From: a virus
Length of the DNA: 34,974 nt
Virus record (IMG/VR): IMGVR_UViG_3300012147_000045
Location: 1-34,974 of that record
Reading direction: 5' to 3' (one strand)
Of the stretch, positions 16,533-23,264 are shown in pieces (the first letter of the stretch is position 1; each line of letters starts with the position of its first letter). The translations under genes and the position numbers were made by a program. The notes under the pieces are model-generated. The model saw only the letters and a program-made list of their open reading frames with translations, did no database searches and had not been told where the DNA came from.

Positions 16533-16820
16533 CTAAATGTATTTAGGTAACCTCATTCTATTGTTGGTACACCCATCAAGGTAGCTCCATCCCCATTTCA
16601 ATTGAATATTACCATTTCTGGTTTCAATGTTACATCTATCCTCCATTAGTTGCCACTTGGACCACGATTTTCCATACCCATTGTATTCCCAGGATCGGTA
16701 AAATTGATTCCCCGCCACATCTATCCCAACATTGATATGTCTACCGTAGGTATCCGTTCCAAAAAAATAATTTGATTCCATAACACATTGATTGGTAACA
16801 TTAAATGGGAAAATCCCCAA
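16533..16820 (-). CDS. Hypothetical tryptophan-rich protein
   Basis: A 95-residue protein, rich in Trp, Tyr, Asn and Gly (SYFFGTDTYGRHINVGIDV-type segment, then RSWEYNGYGKSWSKWQLMED). It looks like a small beta-sandwich or carbohydrate-binding fold, but I do not recognise a family. It has its own promoter at 16836. Confidence 0.58.
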   Translation of the reverse strand: MGIFPFNVTNQCVMESNYFFGTDTYGRHINVGIDVAGNQFYRSWEYNGYGKSWSKWQLMEDRCNIETRNGNIQLKWGWSYLDGCTNNRMRLPKYI

Positions 16821-16835
16821 CTCATTATCAAAGTA

Positions 16836-16881
16836 CTAATTTACGAATTAAACCTTAAAATACAAAATTTAATATGTTAAA
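16836..16881 (-). promoter_or_regulatory. Promoter with AACATATTAAA motif
   Basis: TTTTAACATATTAAATTTTG, 19 nt, then TAAATTAG (16836-16843), just before the gene starting at 16820. It overlaps the end of the PhoH C-terminal gene. Confidence 0.73.
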
Positions 16882-16883
16882 AT

Positions 16884-17816
16884 TTATGAAAATTCTTCAA
16901 GTAATTTTAAAATGTCATCCAATGCAGCATGTCTATGGTTATCTTTTAATGCAACTGAAAATACATATTGGGATGACTTTACCCTTGATACGTCATGTAC
17001 CGCTGAATCGTTGATAAACTTTAAATCGATTTGCTGTGAATCTCCAGTTAATATCATAGTAGAACCCTTCCCCAATCTACCCAATACCATTCGTAACTGT
17101 CCCTTGGTGAGGTTTTGGAACTCATCCACTATAATACACGAGTTTTCAAAAGTTCTCCCTCTAAAGTGTGATAGGGATACTAATTCTATATCTTCATCTT
17201 TTTCCATTTTTTCAAGAAGAGCAGGTTTGTTATAAACTTTTCGCATATTCGATCGTATCGGTACTAACCAAGGCTCCATTTTTTCATTCAGTGAACCAGG
17301 AAGATACCCATTATCTTCGTTTGATACCGTTGGTCTTGTAATGATTATTTTATTTACCTTTCGTTGGAAGAACATATCTAATGCTATTTGACATGCGAGT
17401 AATGTATTGTGATGTATTATTTTATTAGATGTTTGATATAAGTGAGTACTACTATCAATTTCAAAATCAAATACTTTTTCTTTTGGTTGAGTTTTTAAAC
17501 TTGAAATGGTGGAAATTTCATTATCCGATTTTATTAAAGTATCCCCTACTTTTAAATTTTTTACAATTTTACAATCTACTTTATTATAACAAATTTTATG
17601 ATTTACAGCTGTTCTGAATATTTCATTGTCTGTTTCTATTCTACACACTTCATCAAATTTAAAAATGATTCCTTTTATATCTACCCAATTATTATATTCA
17701 TCTTGAATCTGTATATCTGTGTTTTGAAAATATTCTGAATTTTCCTCAAAATTAACATTTTCATATCGTTCAATTGCATCAAATAAGTTGCCGATTTCAA
17801 TAGTTATTTTCTTCAT
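16884..17816 (-). CDS. phoH: PhoH-like ATPase, C-terminal part, with C-terminal half of a split intein
   Basis: A 310-residue product if translation starts at the ATG at 17816 (A-rich leader, 28 nt after the upstream stop); an in-frame ATG at 17867 would overlap the upstream gene. Residues 1-137 are a C-intein: RTAVNHK (block B-like), VFDFEIDSSTHLY (block F) and a terminal IIHHN (block G), with no endonuclease domain. The next residue is Thr, the +1 nucleophile. The remaining 173 residues are PhoH: TLLACQIALDM, IIITRPTVSNEDNGYLPGSL, IIVDEFQN (Walker B) and ILTGDSQQID. PhoH proteins are ATPases or RNA helicase-like proteins common in phages. Confidence 0.9.
   Translation of the reverse strand: MKKITIEIGNLFDAIERYENVNFEENSEYFQNTDIQIQDEYNNWVDIKGIIFKFDEVCRIETDNEIFRTAVNHKICYNKVDCKIVKNLKVGDTLIKSDNEISTISSLKTQPKEKVFDFEIDSSTHLYQTSNKIIHHNTLLACQIALDMFFQRKVNKIIITRPTVSNEDNGYLPGSLNEKMEPWLVPIRSNMRKVYNKPALLEKMEKDEDIELVSLSHFRGRTFENSCIIVDEFQNLTKGQLRMVLGRLGKGSTMILTGDSQQIDLKFINDSAVHDVSRVKSSQYVFSVALKDNHRHAALDDILKLLEEFS
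17406..17816 (-). other. Split intein, C-terminal fragment (about 137 residues)
   Basis: This segment encodes the part removed by splicing. It starts MKKITIEIGNLFDAIERY and ends HHN, with the penultimate His and terminal Asn needed for Asn cyclisation. The +1 extein residue Thr is encoded at 17403-17405. The length and the position of the break, after a very short N-intein, match the atypically split inteins known from environmental phage sequences. Confidence 0.88.
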
Positions 17817-17844
17817 ATTTTTATTCTTATTGTGTACCGATTTA

Positions 17845-18069
17845 TTATTTAATGTATCCATTTTCAATCAAAAATGCATAAAATTTTTCATTTATTTTTA
17901 TATCTATTTTAGATTCGTATGTAATACATTTACCACTACCAGCTTTCCCAATAACAAAGTTATATGGATGAATTAGGATATTGGATTTAGCTATTTTTTG
18001 TTCTTCGGATAAGTTTATTGAAAATTTAATTTTTCCTTTCGGTGGTGTCTTACTAATATTTTCTGACAT
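17845..18069 (-). CDS. phoH: PhoH-like ATPase, N-terminal part, with N-terminal half of a split intein
   Basis: A 74-residue product. Residues 1-47 are the PhoH N-extein, ending NFVIGKAGSGK, a Walker A motif that lacks its final Ser/Thr. Residues 48-74 begin with Cys (CITYESKIDIKINEKF) and are a 27-residue N-intein; Cys1 is the splicing nucleophile. The missing Walker A Thr is the +1 residue of the other half, so trans-splicing would recreate GKAGSGKT and a 220-residue PhoH, a normal size. It is encoded directly upstream of the C-terminal gene, in a different frame. Confidence 0.9.
   Translation of the reverse strand: MSENISKTPPKGKIKFSINLSEEQKIAKSNILIHPYNFVIGKAGSGKCITYESKIDIKINEKFYAFLIENGYIK
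17848..17928 (-). other. Split intein, N-terminal fragment (27 residues)
   Basis: Codons for Cys1 through Lys27 of the N-intein, ending at the TAA at 17845-17847. The fragment contains only the block A strand region (CITYESKIDI). Such short N-inteins are the hallmark of atypically split inteins. Confidence 0.87.
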
Positions 18070-18124
18070 AGTCTATTATTTTTATTATACAATAATATTG
18101 TTATATATAACTACAAAATATATG

Positions 18125-18481
18125 TTATTCTATCATTGAAACGGATTCTTTGCTCTTAGTTTTTGATTTATTCAATATTTTAAGCTGTGTTTGTACTCGG
18201 GCACATTGCTCGTAATGTTCGAACTCCAGAAACCACCTTAAAGAGTGATTCAGTACTTCTTTGTAATCATCACTGCTAATACTGACGATGGCACCCGCGT
18301 TCTTATGGACTAGAATTAAAATTTCTCCTATGTTTTCATCGATAGCGTTCTCAATATTTTCCAATAGTTGATTAAATATGACCAATCCATTTGATTTTAA
18401 AAACCGTTCTACTCTTGGATTATGTGAAACATCAAAATATTTCCTCCATCCCACTCTACTGTAAATTTCTTGTCTACTCAT
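18125..18481 (-). CDS. Hypothetical protein
   Basis: A 118-residue, mostly helical protein: SRQEIYSRVGWRKYFDVSHN, FNQLLENIENAIDEN, then LRWFLEFEHYEQCARVQTQL. The pattern resembles small conserved proteins next to structural genes in T4-like phages. Function unknown. It follows the structural gene at 18509 by 27 nt. Confidence 0.66.
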   Translation of the reverse strand: MSRQEIYSRVGWRKYFDVSHNPRVERFLKSNGLVIFNQLLENIENAIDENIGEILILVHKNAGAIVSISSDDYKEVLNHSLRWFLEFEHYEQCARVQTQLKILNKSKTKSKESVSMIE

Positions 18482-18508
18482 ATTATGTGTCTTTAAGTTA
18501 GTTATCGA

Positions 18509-19441
18509 TTACATTTTGCTCCATCTATTCCCATCCCATATATATAACGCCGTTCCTGATAATGTTCTGGTTTCACCTGTATATCTACCCGCAGTATTGA
18601 ATGGTGGGTAATCCGTATTTGTCGAAAAATTACGTGTTCGTATGGGTGTTGTCATCCTTACGTTACGTGGCGTGGATGAACCACGGCCACGGGGCACAGT
18701 ATCAGTACCACCTCCTAGTAATATATTTGTATTGTCTCGTCTTGGTGTTGTGGGTGGTGCCACCCGAATACCCGTTGAACTTGTATTACTACGTGTATTA
18801 CCACTGGTTCTATCGGCAGAAGTTATTATTATCGGTTCACCTCGTTGTATTACATCTATTTGATCCGAATACTCAAATCCAAGTGAATCTGTTAGTGATA
18901 CCACCCACTTACCGAAATCCCTTACCGATCTTAAATCCTCTTGACCCGATACCATCCAATTTATATGGATTAACATATCCTCTTTAGTTGATATTGTATC
19001 GGTAACTTCAACATTAGCATATAGTTCAGAAACCTTAAATTCACTTTTTTTCCAATATTGACTTAGATAATTGAAATCGACTGTTGCGATCGTTATCTTG
19101 TCTTTTGTAAAATACGGATTATTTTCCTGTCTGGCAGATTTTAGTTTCTGCAGGAATCCAGGGGAAGTCCATTCCTCCACGGAGATACGGGATCCATCAC
19201 GGATACTTCTACGTATTGGTGTAGTTTCAAACCTAACTATAAATTCAAATGAAATTGCTGGTGATATTTGGATATCGGGAACAATAATGTTTGATATATC
19301 TACGATATCAAAGCGGATGAAATTTTGAGGATACAATCCTGTGAGTTGTATATTACTGGCATCCGATGTATAACTATCGGATATATCATCAGAATTTCCT
19401 GGATATGTGTCTCGGATTCTATTTAATTGTTTGTACTCCAT
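18509..19441 (-). CDS. Probable virion structural protein
   Basis: A 310-residue protein. The N-terminal 200 residues are beta-rich (NFIRFDIVDISNIIVPDIQI, then ISFEFIVRFETTPIRRSIRD). The next 80 are a Thr/Arg/Gly-rich low-complexity linker, and the end (GTALYIWDGNRWSKM) resembles short C-terminal domains of phage tail or fibre proteins. A TATTTATA motif lies 6 nt before the ATG, so it may be a late gene with an almost leaderless transcript, set among early genes. I cannot assign its place in the virion. Confidence 0.6.
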   Translation of the reverse strand: MEYKQLNRIRDTYPGNSDDISDSYTSDASNIQLTGLYPQNFIRFDIVDISNIIVPDIQISPAISFEFIVRFETTPIRRSIRDGSRISVEEWTSPGFLQKLKSARQENNPYFTKDKITIATVDFNYLSQYWKKSEFKVSELYANVEVTDTISTKEDMLIHINWMVSGQEDLRSVRDFGKWVVSLTDSLGFEYSDQIDVIQRGEPIIITSADRTSGNTRSNTSSTGIRVAPPTTPRRDNTNILLGGGTDTVPRGRGSSTPRNVRMTTPIRTRNFSTNTDYPPFNTAGRYTGETRTLSGTALYIWDGNRWSKM

Positions 19442-19446
19442 ACGTG

Positions 19447-19454
19447 TATAAATA
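19447..19454 (-). promoter_or_regulatory. Candidate late promoter element (TATTTATA), very close to a start codon
   Basis: TATTTATA followed by CACGT and the ATG at 19441. If used like a T4 late -10 box, transcription would begin at or next to the ATG. Confidence 0.4.
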
Positions 19455-19475
19455 TGGAATAACTATTTTATCATA

Positions 19476-19859
19476 TTATCCAGATGGATGAATATTTAAT
19501 ACATAAATTTTATTTCCACTAGTTACCAGTGTTCTATACGTAGTGTCATCCAGAACATTATCATCCACATCTGTCCAATGTGGGGAAATACGGGGATTAT
19601 ATTTTAATTCCCTTAACTTACTGATGTCAAATTTACCAACTGGGTGTTTTTCAACCATCTTGGTGTTAATCCAACTACATACGTGTTTTCCACCTCCACC
19701 GAATATCTTATCAGCATGTTGTCGTTTATTACAAAGAATTGAATCTTGTAACTCCAATTGATATTCCCATGGATCGTAATGAACTTTCTCACCAATGGAA
19801 GATGTAATCTGCCATTTACGATAATTAATTCCCCTACCTAAATTAAATCTTACTTTCAT
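19476..19859 (-). CDS. Hypothetical protein
   Basis: A 127-residue protein, beta-rich: VRFNLGRGINYRKWQITSS, a glycine run (FGGGGKHVCSW), then RTLVTSGNKIYVLNIHPSG. The N-terminus (NLGRG-x-NY-x-KWQ) looks like a conserved phage family, but I have no function for it. Two Cys and several His are spread through the middle. It overlaps the upstream gene by 17 nt. Confidence 0.66.
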   Translation of the reverse strand: MKVRFNLGRGINYRKWQITSSIGEKVHYDPWEYQLELQDSILCNKRQHADKIFGGGGKHVCSWINTKMVEKHPVGKFDISKLRELKYNPRISPHWTDVDDNVLDDTTYRTLVTSGNKIYVLNIHPSG

Positions 19860-20067
19860 TCTCTACTTCTTCAAACTCGACTTCTTCGATTTTGCTACAG
19901 AAAATGAATATTCCATGTTTATCAATTCTGAAAGCAGTATCACATCCCAACCATTCCTTTATAAGAGTGGGATTGTTTACCTGTTGGATTGGAATGTTAG
20001 CTGATACTAAATATGGTTCTTTGTTTATGTAGTGAATGGGTTTCAGTTTATTTGGATATATTTTCAT
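19843..20067 (-). CDS. Hypothetical protein
   Basis: A 74-residue protein if started at the ATG at 20067 (MKIYPNKLKPIHYINKEPYL); an upstream ATG at 20097 would overlap the preceding gene by 50 nt instead of 20. Beta-rich, ending in a run of Glu (IEEVEFEEVEN). Function unknown. Confidence 0.55.
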   Translation of the reverse strand: MKIYPNKLKPIHYINKEPYLVSANIPIQQVNNPTLIKEWLGCDTAFRIDKHGIFIFCSKIEEVEFEEVENESKI

Positions 20068-20218
20068 GTGTAATTGGATATGAGAATTTACCATCATTGA
20101 TTATATATCTTAATGATGTGCCCTCTCCTTTTATTTTTATTATTTTTCCGTTTTCTATCGTGCCTGCGAATTTGAACAATACATCATCACCTATTTTTAG
20201 TTTTCCTTTTCGCGACAT
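20048..20218 (-). CDS. Hypothetical small KOW-like protein
   Basis: A 56-residue ORF: MSRKGKLKIGDDVLFKFAGT then ENGKIIKIKGEGTSLRYIIN. The KIGDDVLFK-G-x-I-x-x-GKI-x-KIKG pattern resembles short SH3/KOW-like beta barrels. Its ATG overlaps the stop of the SWIM gene (TAATG), good evidence for the start. Role unknown. Confidence 0.62.
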   Translation of the reverse strand: MSRKGKLKIGDDVLFKFAGTIENGKIIKIKGEGTSLRYIINDGKFSYPITHENISK

Positions 20219-20403
20219 TATACCGGGTGTCCTAATCGTTCACTCAATAATTTCATATGTTTACACGGTGAGTATTTTCTAAATCCTCTTGCAGGACAAT
20301 CACAGTCAACCAATCTTCCACCCATCAACTTAACTTTATACCACGGGGTTTTACCAGTTTTCTTGATAGTCGAACCCATTGCATTATAAATATATGTAGT
20401 CAT
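20218..20403 (-). CDS. SWIM zinc finger protein
   Basis: A 61-residue protein with a SWIM-type zinc motif: CDCPARG (residues ~34-40), then CKHMKLL (~47-53), matching C-x-C-x(n)-C-x-H. The preceding beta strands (WYKVKLMGGRLVDCDC) are also typical. SWIM domains bind nucleic acid or protein. This is a minimal, single-domain version. Its stop overlaps the next start. Confidence 0.8.
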   Translation of the reverse strand: MTTYIYNAMGSTIKKTGKTPWYKVKLMGGRLVDCDCPARGFRKYSPCKHMKLLSERLGHPV

Positions 20404-20409
20404 AACTTT

Positions 20410-20652
20410 TTAGTTTTGAGATGGAATAGAATATGCTGATTCCAATAAATTCAAAAAAGGATATTTTTTATCGTAGTGGTTCTTACGAATTAACTCCCTG
20501 ATAAACAAATTAAACGATAGGTTTTTGAATCCATCCAATGTAACTATTTCATTGTATGATTCTACTAGGGCAGGTCTATATATTGGATTTATTTCCATGT
20601 TATATTCGGTTGTCCATTTATCGATTATATTATTATATTCCTTTGCATTCAT
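20410..20652 (-). CDS. Hypothetical protein
   Basis: An 80-residue helical protein (NAKEYNNIIDKWTTEYNMEI then FKNLSFNLFIRELIRKNHYD). No family recognised. It is 1 nt downstream of the gene at 20654 and 6 nt upstream of the SWIM gene, within one operon. Confidence 0.62.
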   Translation of the reverse strand: MNAKEYNNIIDKWTTEYNMEINPIYRPALVESYNEIVTLDGFKNLSFNLFIRELIRKNHYDKKYPFLNLLESAYSIPSQN

Positions 20653-20653
20653 A

Positions 20654-20941
20654 TTAGAAGAATTTATTAAAAGGATGATTATCTATTTCAGTCTGTCTGG
20701 CCTGTTGTATTATAGTTTTTGGATCCTCCGGTGTGCACCACGTATCCCATTCTATTGAATTGAGATATAACTTGTGATCACGTCTATAAATATCATTAAA
20801 TATTCTATCCGCGTGTTCCATGGGTGTTAATTTCTCCGTATACAGGGCATCCTGTTCATATTCGTACTCATCATCCATATTACATAGTGTGTTCAAGTTT
20901 ACATTTATCACATTGGTACTGGTATTTAACTGCAGTACCAT
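20654..20941 (-). CDS. Hypothetical protein
   Basis: A 95-residue acidic protein: LNTLCNMDDEYEYEQDALYT, then MEHADRIFNDIYRRDHKLYL and WDTWCTPEDPKTIIQQARQT. Mainly helical. No family recognised. Confidence 0.6.
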   Translation of the reverse strand: MVLQLNTSTNVINVNLNTLCNMDDEYEYEQDALYTEKLTPMEHADRIFNDIYRRDHKLYLNSIEWDTWCTPEDPKTIIQQARQTEIDNHPFNKFF

Positions 20942-21004
20942 ATGAAGTATGAAAATATTTACAATACTGGATCTTTCCTAATAATTTTATTAATAGATTT
21001 TTCA

Positions 21005-21319
21005 TCATTTCAAATAATGTGGCCCGTACGCTGTAAACTTTGCAGTTCCGTTAAAAATATTACCCCTTGCATGTCTTGCGGGTGTATTAAAACTCGCGGG
21101 TTTTAACAAATCACCTAGTTTGATGGGAACTTCTTTATTAAACCCATTTATCATGGATACGAATCCCCATACGGCACCTCCTTTTAGAATTTTTATAAAC
21201 TTCCTACCCTTTGAATACGTTAGTGGTGTATATTCTAAACTACTAAATTGTTCATTGTGTTTGATTTCCAAACTCTTGTTGGTAAGTTCCAACCATATTT
21301 CAAATTGTGTATTAGCCAT
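21005..21319 (-). CDS. Hypothetical protein
   Basis: A 104-residue, beta-rich basic protein. Residues 40-60 (GRKFIKILKGGAVWGFVSMI) and the C-terminus (NTPARHARGNIFNG, then YGPHYLK) look like a nucleic-acid-binding beta fold, but the family is not known to me. Five bases separate it from the gene upstream. Confidence 0.6.
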   Translation of the reverse strand: MANTQFEIWLELTNKSLEIKHNEQFSSLEYTPLTYSKGRKFIKILKGGAVWGFVSMINGFNKEVPIKLGDLLKPASFNTPARHARGNIFNGTAKFTAYGPHYLK

Positions 21320-21324
21320 AATTT

Positions 21325-21540
21325 TTATTTTAAGGAAGTTAAGGGAATTAATTTACCGTTTACTGATTTATGAGGGACACCATTTACGATTGTAAATTTT
21401 GATCGTTTGGTGGGGTTTGAATTAGAGAATAATTTGCCGAACTTTGATTTAACATCGGCGGATTTTACCTTTTCCCGTTTCACCGAACCACTTATGAATC
21501 CAATACTTTTTTCCACTTTAGCTGTTTCTGAAAAATTCAT
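21325..21540 (-). CDS. Hypothetical basic protein
   Basis: A 71-residue lysine/serine-rich protein (KVEKSIGFISGSVKREKVKS then KRSKFTIVNGVPHKSVNGKL). Its charge suggests nucleic acid binding. It follows the promoter at 21589 directly. Confidence 0.6.
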   Translation of the reverse strand: MNFSETAKVEKSIGFISGSVKREKVKSADVKSKFGKLFSNSNPTKRSKFTIVNGVPHKSVNGKLIPLTSLK

Positions 21541-21588
21541 CTTTTAATTGTTTTAAGGTTTATTACTCTTTCAATAATTACTACCTTA

Positions 21589-21636
21589 CAAATATACGGA
21601 ATGAATTTTACGAATCAAAATTTAATATGTTAAAGT
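21589..21636 (-). promoter_or_regulatory. Promoter with AACATATTAAA motif
   Basis: ACTTTAACATATTAAATTTTG, then 19 nt, then TATATTTG (21589-21596). This is the clearest example, with perfect TTTG and TAnnTTTG boxes. Confidence 0.8.
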
Positions 21637-21696
21637 TTAACTGTATTCTATTGATTCCATAACTCGTTTTTGATTATCCAATCACTTATCTCGTTA

Positions 21697-21915
21697 CTAT
21701 TCATTTGTCAATAATCTCTCATTCTCTTTATTTACAACTAAACAAGCTGTTTCAAACTCCATATCATAATCCATTAACTCTTTTCTTCTTGCTCTGTTTT
21801 GTGATGCTCTTTCGGCTGATTCACTTCTTTTACCTAAATTCATAGAAGCAATGGTATTTAATCTTGTATATCCAGTAACTTCCATTTTTTTGATTATTTG
21901 CTTTTCAATATCCAT
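21697..21915 (-). CDS. Hypothetical protein
   Basis: A 72-residue helical protein (EKQIIKKMEVTGYTRLNTIA then LGKRSESAERASQNRARRKE). Basic centre and acidic end. The leader before its ATG (GATAGAAATT) is shared with two other genes (22203 and 34341). Confidence 0.6.
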   Translation of the reverse strand: MDIEKQIIKKMEVTGYTRLNTIASMNLGKRSESAERASQNRARRKELMDYDMEFETACLVVNKENERLLTNE

Positions 21916-21969
21916 AATTTCTATCTATTTCATTTTGTTATTATTTTTTAACTCACCAAGAACTTAACG

Positions 21970-22203
21970 TTAATGTAAATTAAACACATTTTCGGTCAAT
22001 ATTATTTTTCTAAATAACAAAACTTTACTTGCACAATGAGGCATAACTCTTAATCTTTCTTTTATTTCAATAAAATCACGTTCTGTTTTAGAAGTGCTTA
22101 ACATATCACCTACTATTTTAGTAAAATGTTTATCTATTTTTTCTTCGAGTTGTCTTAATTCAAATTGTTTTGTTATGTATTGTTCAATTAATTTAGTTTC
22201 CAT
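21970..22203 (-). CDS. Hypothetical protein
   Basis: A 77-residue helical protein (LIEQYITKQFELRQLEEKID, then FIEIKERLRVMPHCASKVLL). Probable coiled coil. It is expressed from the promoter at 22228 with a leader ending GATAGAAATT before the ATG. Confidence 0.6.
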   Translation of the reverse strand: METKLIEQYITKQFELRQLEEKIDKHFTKIVGDMLSTSKTERDFIEIKERLRVMPHCASKVLLFRKIILTENVFNLH

Positions 22204-22227
22204 AATTTCTATCTCTTTATTACTCTA

Positions 22228-22275
22228 CTAAAGTACGAAATTTATTTTACAGTTCATAATTTAATATGTTAAAGT
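22228..22275 (-). promoter_or_regulatory. Promoter with AACATATTAAA motif
   Basis: ACTTTAACATATTAAATTATG, 19 nt, then TACTTTAG (22228-22235). Drives the gene starting at 22203. Confidence 0.75.
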
Positions 22276-22279
22276 TTAA

Positions 22280-22450
22280 TTATATTCTAGTTCCACTCAT
22301 AGTTTCAATTCTTCTGATAAAATATATAGCCGATTTTTCTTTTGGGTTAATTCTACCTAAAAATATCCACTGCATTAATTTAAAAATTGAAACTATTTCC
22401 CATCCACCCATTGATGATATCTTATCTTCGTAATATACTTTTACTTTCAT
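22280..22450 (-). CDS. Hypothetical small protein
   Basis: A 56-residue ORF: MKVKVYYEDKISSMGGWEIV then LMQWIFLGRINPKEKSAIYF. It starts 3 nt after the stop of the gene at 22454, so the two are coupled. The sequence around this start is part of a direct repeat with 22987-23033. Function unknown. Confidence 0.58.
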   Translation of the reverse strand: MKVKVYYEDKISSMGGWEIVSIFKLMQWIFLGRINPKEKSAIYFIRRIETMSGTRI

Positions 22451-22492
22451 AAATTATTGTATTTCTGCTGATAATCCAAGTTCTATTAAATC
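22446..22492. repeat. Direct repeat, copy 1 (encodes SDLxELGLSAEIQ)
   Basis: About 47 bp almost identical to 22987-23033. It spans the last 13 codons of one gene, its stop, and the start codon of the next. Confidence 0.8.
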
Positions 22493-22660
22493 GCTTTCTC
22501 TTACCACCTCATAAAAAATTTGGTCTGGAGAATAAGATCCACCACCATTTCCATAACTTGGATCACTCCATTTACTACTTTTAACTTCTACCATTAATTT
22601 ATTTTTACCCCAAAAAGTTTTTTTAAGATACCATTTACCTGTTAATTTTCTTCGTTCCAT
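22454..22660 (-). CDS. Hypothetical protein with ELGLSAEIQ tail
   Basis: A 68-residue protein, basic at the start (ERRKLTGKWYLKKTFWGKNK), with a Gly/Tyr/Ser-rich middle and a C-terminus VRESDLIELGLSAEIQ that is nearly identical to the end of the gene at 22995. Its ATG lies directly in the conserved promoter motif (AACATATTAAATT then ATG), with no -7 box between motif and start. Function unknown. Confidence 0.6.
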   Translation of the reverse strand: MERRKLTGKWYLKKTFWGKNKLMVEVKSSKWSDPSYGNGGGSYSPDQIFYEVVRESDLIELGLSAEIQ

Positions 22661-22754
22661 AATTTAATATGTTAAAGTTTAAGAATTTTTATACTTGATC
22701 GGTTCGAACATATCCAGCCATGCATCTTGTCTTTTGTTTATCTACATATTCTCG

Positions 22755-22991
22755 TTATCGAATATTGAATCCATTGTGTCTTAATTTACATTCGATTGTT
22801 TCCAAACAACCCTTGAACATTTTATCGTTCTTATGTACCTTAAATAACATAAGAACACCATACATTCGATTGAAATCATTTGATGTGATTATTTCACTTA
22901 TACGAGTATCCAACATTTCATAATGTTTGTTGGTAAAGTATTCAACCATAATATCGTGGTCATACTTCAATAAATCTGTTCCGGTTTTCAT
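22755..22991 (-). CDS. Hypothetical protein
   Basis: A 78-residue helical protein (LLKYDHDIMVEYFTNKHYEM then SNDFNRMYGVLMLFKVHKND). Unrecognised. It starts 3 nt after the stop of the gene at 22995, the same coupling as in the repeated copy at 22450. After its stop about 95 nt run to the next start without a clear gene. Confidence 0.6.
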   Translation of the reverse strand: MKTGTDLLKYDHDIMVEYFTNKHYEMLDTRISEIITSNDFNRMYGVLMLFKVHKNDKMFKGCLETIECKLRHNGFNIR

Positions 22992-23033
22992 AAGTTATTG
23001 TATTTCTGCTGATAATCCAAGTTCTAATAAATC
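22987..23033. repeat. Direct repeat, copy 2 (encodes SDLxELGLSAEIQ)
   Basis: Second copy of the repeat at 22446-22492, again covering the end of one gene and the start of the next. Confidence 0.8.
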
Positions 23034-23264
23034 AGAACACATTGGTACTAAATCTTCATAATCCCCCGTCTTGACTTCACATTTTCCATTGTTATGTATA
23101 ATGTTAGCACATTGCTCGGCCTGTAGATTATCATGACCACATACATGGACTAAAGAAATAATCACATGATCGAATGTATTTACATCATCATTATGAACCA
23201 CAATCACATTTTGATTTTTGGTTTGATCAAGTACATCTGTCGATTTTTCTGTTTCTATATTCAT
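22995..23264 (-). CDS. Hypothetical protein with ELGLSAEIQ tail
   Basis: An 89-residue protein (NQNVIVVHNDDVNTFDHVII, then HDNLQAEQCANIIHNNGKCE). The first part, with VVHNDDVNTFDHVI and later L-AEQCA-x-IH-x-x-G, closely resembles ClpS, the adaptor that delivers N-degron substrates to ClpAP (ClpS core: NDD-x-(N/T)-(P/T)-x-x-x-V, then A-x-x-IH-x-x-G). It is short, so a minimal phage ClpS-like protein is likely. It ends in the repeated SDLLELGLSAEIQ tail. The start overlaps the stop of the ATP-grasp gene upstream by 4 nt. Confidence 0.72.
   Translation of the reverse strand: MNIETEKSTDVLDQTKNQNVIVVHNDDVNTFDHVIISLVHVCGHDNLQAEQCANIIHNNGKCEVKTGDYEDLVPMCSDLLELGLSAEIQ

Noticed and set aside
18601-18987. 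128-codon plus-strand ORF
   Set aside because: Shadow of the Thr/Arg-rich linker of the structural protein on the minus strand.
22660-22755. Small reading frames after the gene at 22755
   Set aside because: Protein-like stretches occur in two frames but without a usable start; probably untranslated sequence.
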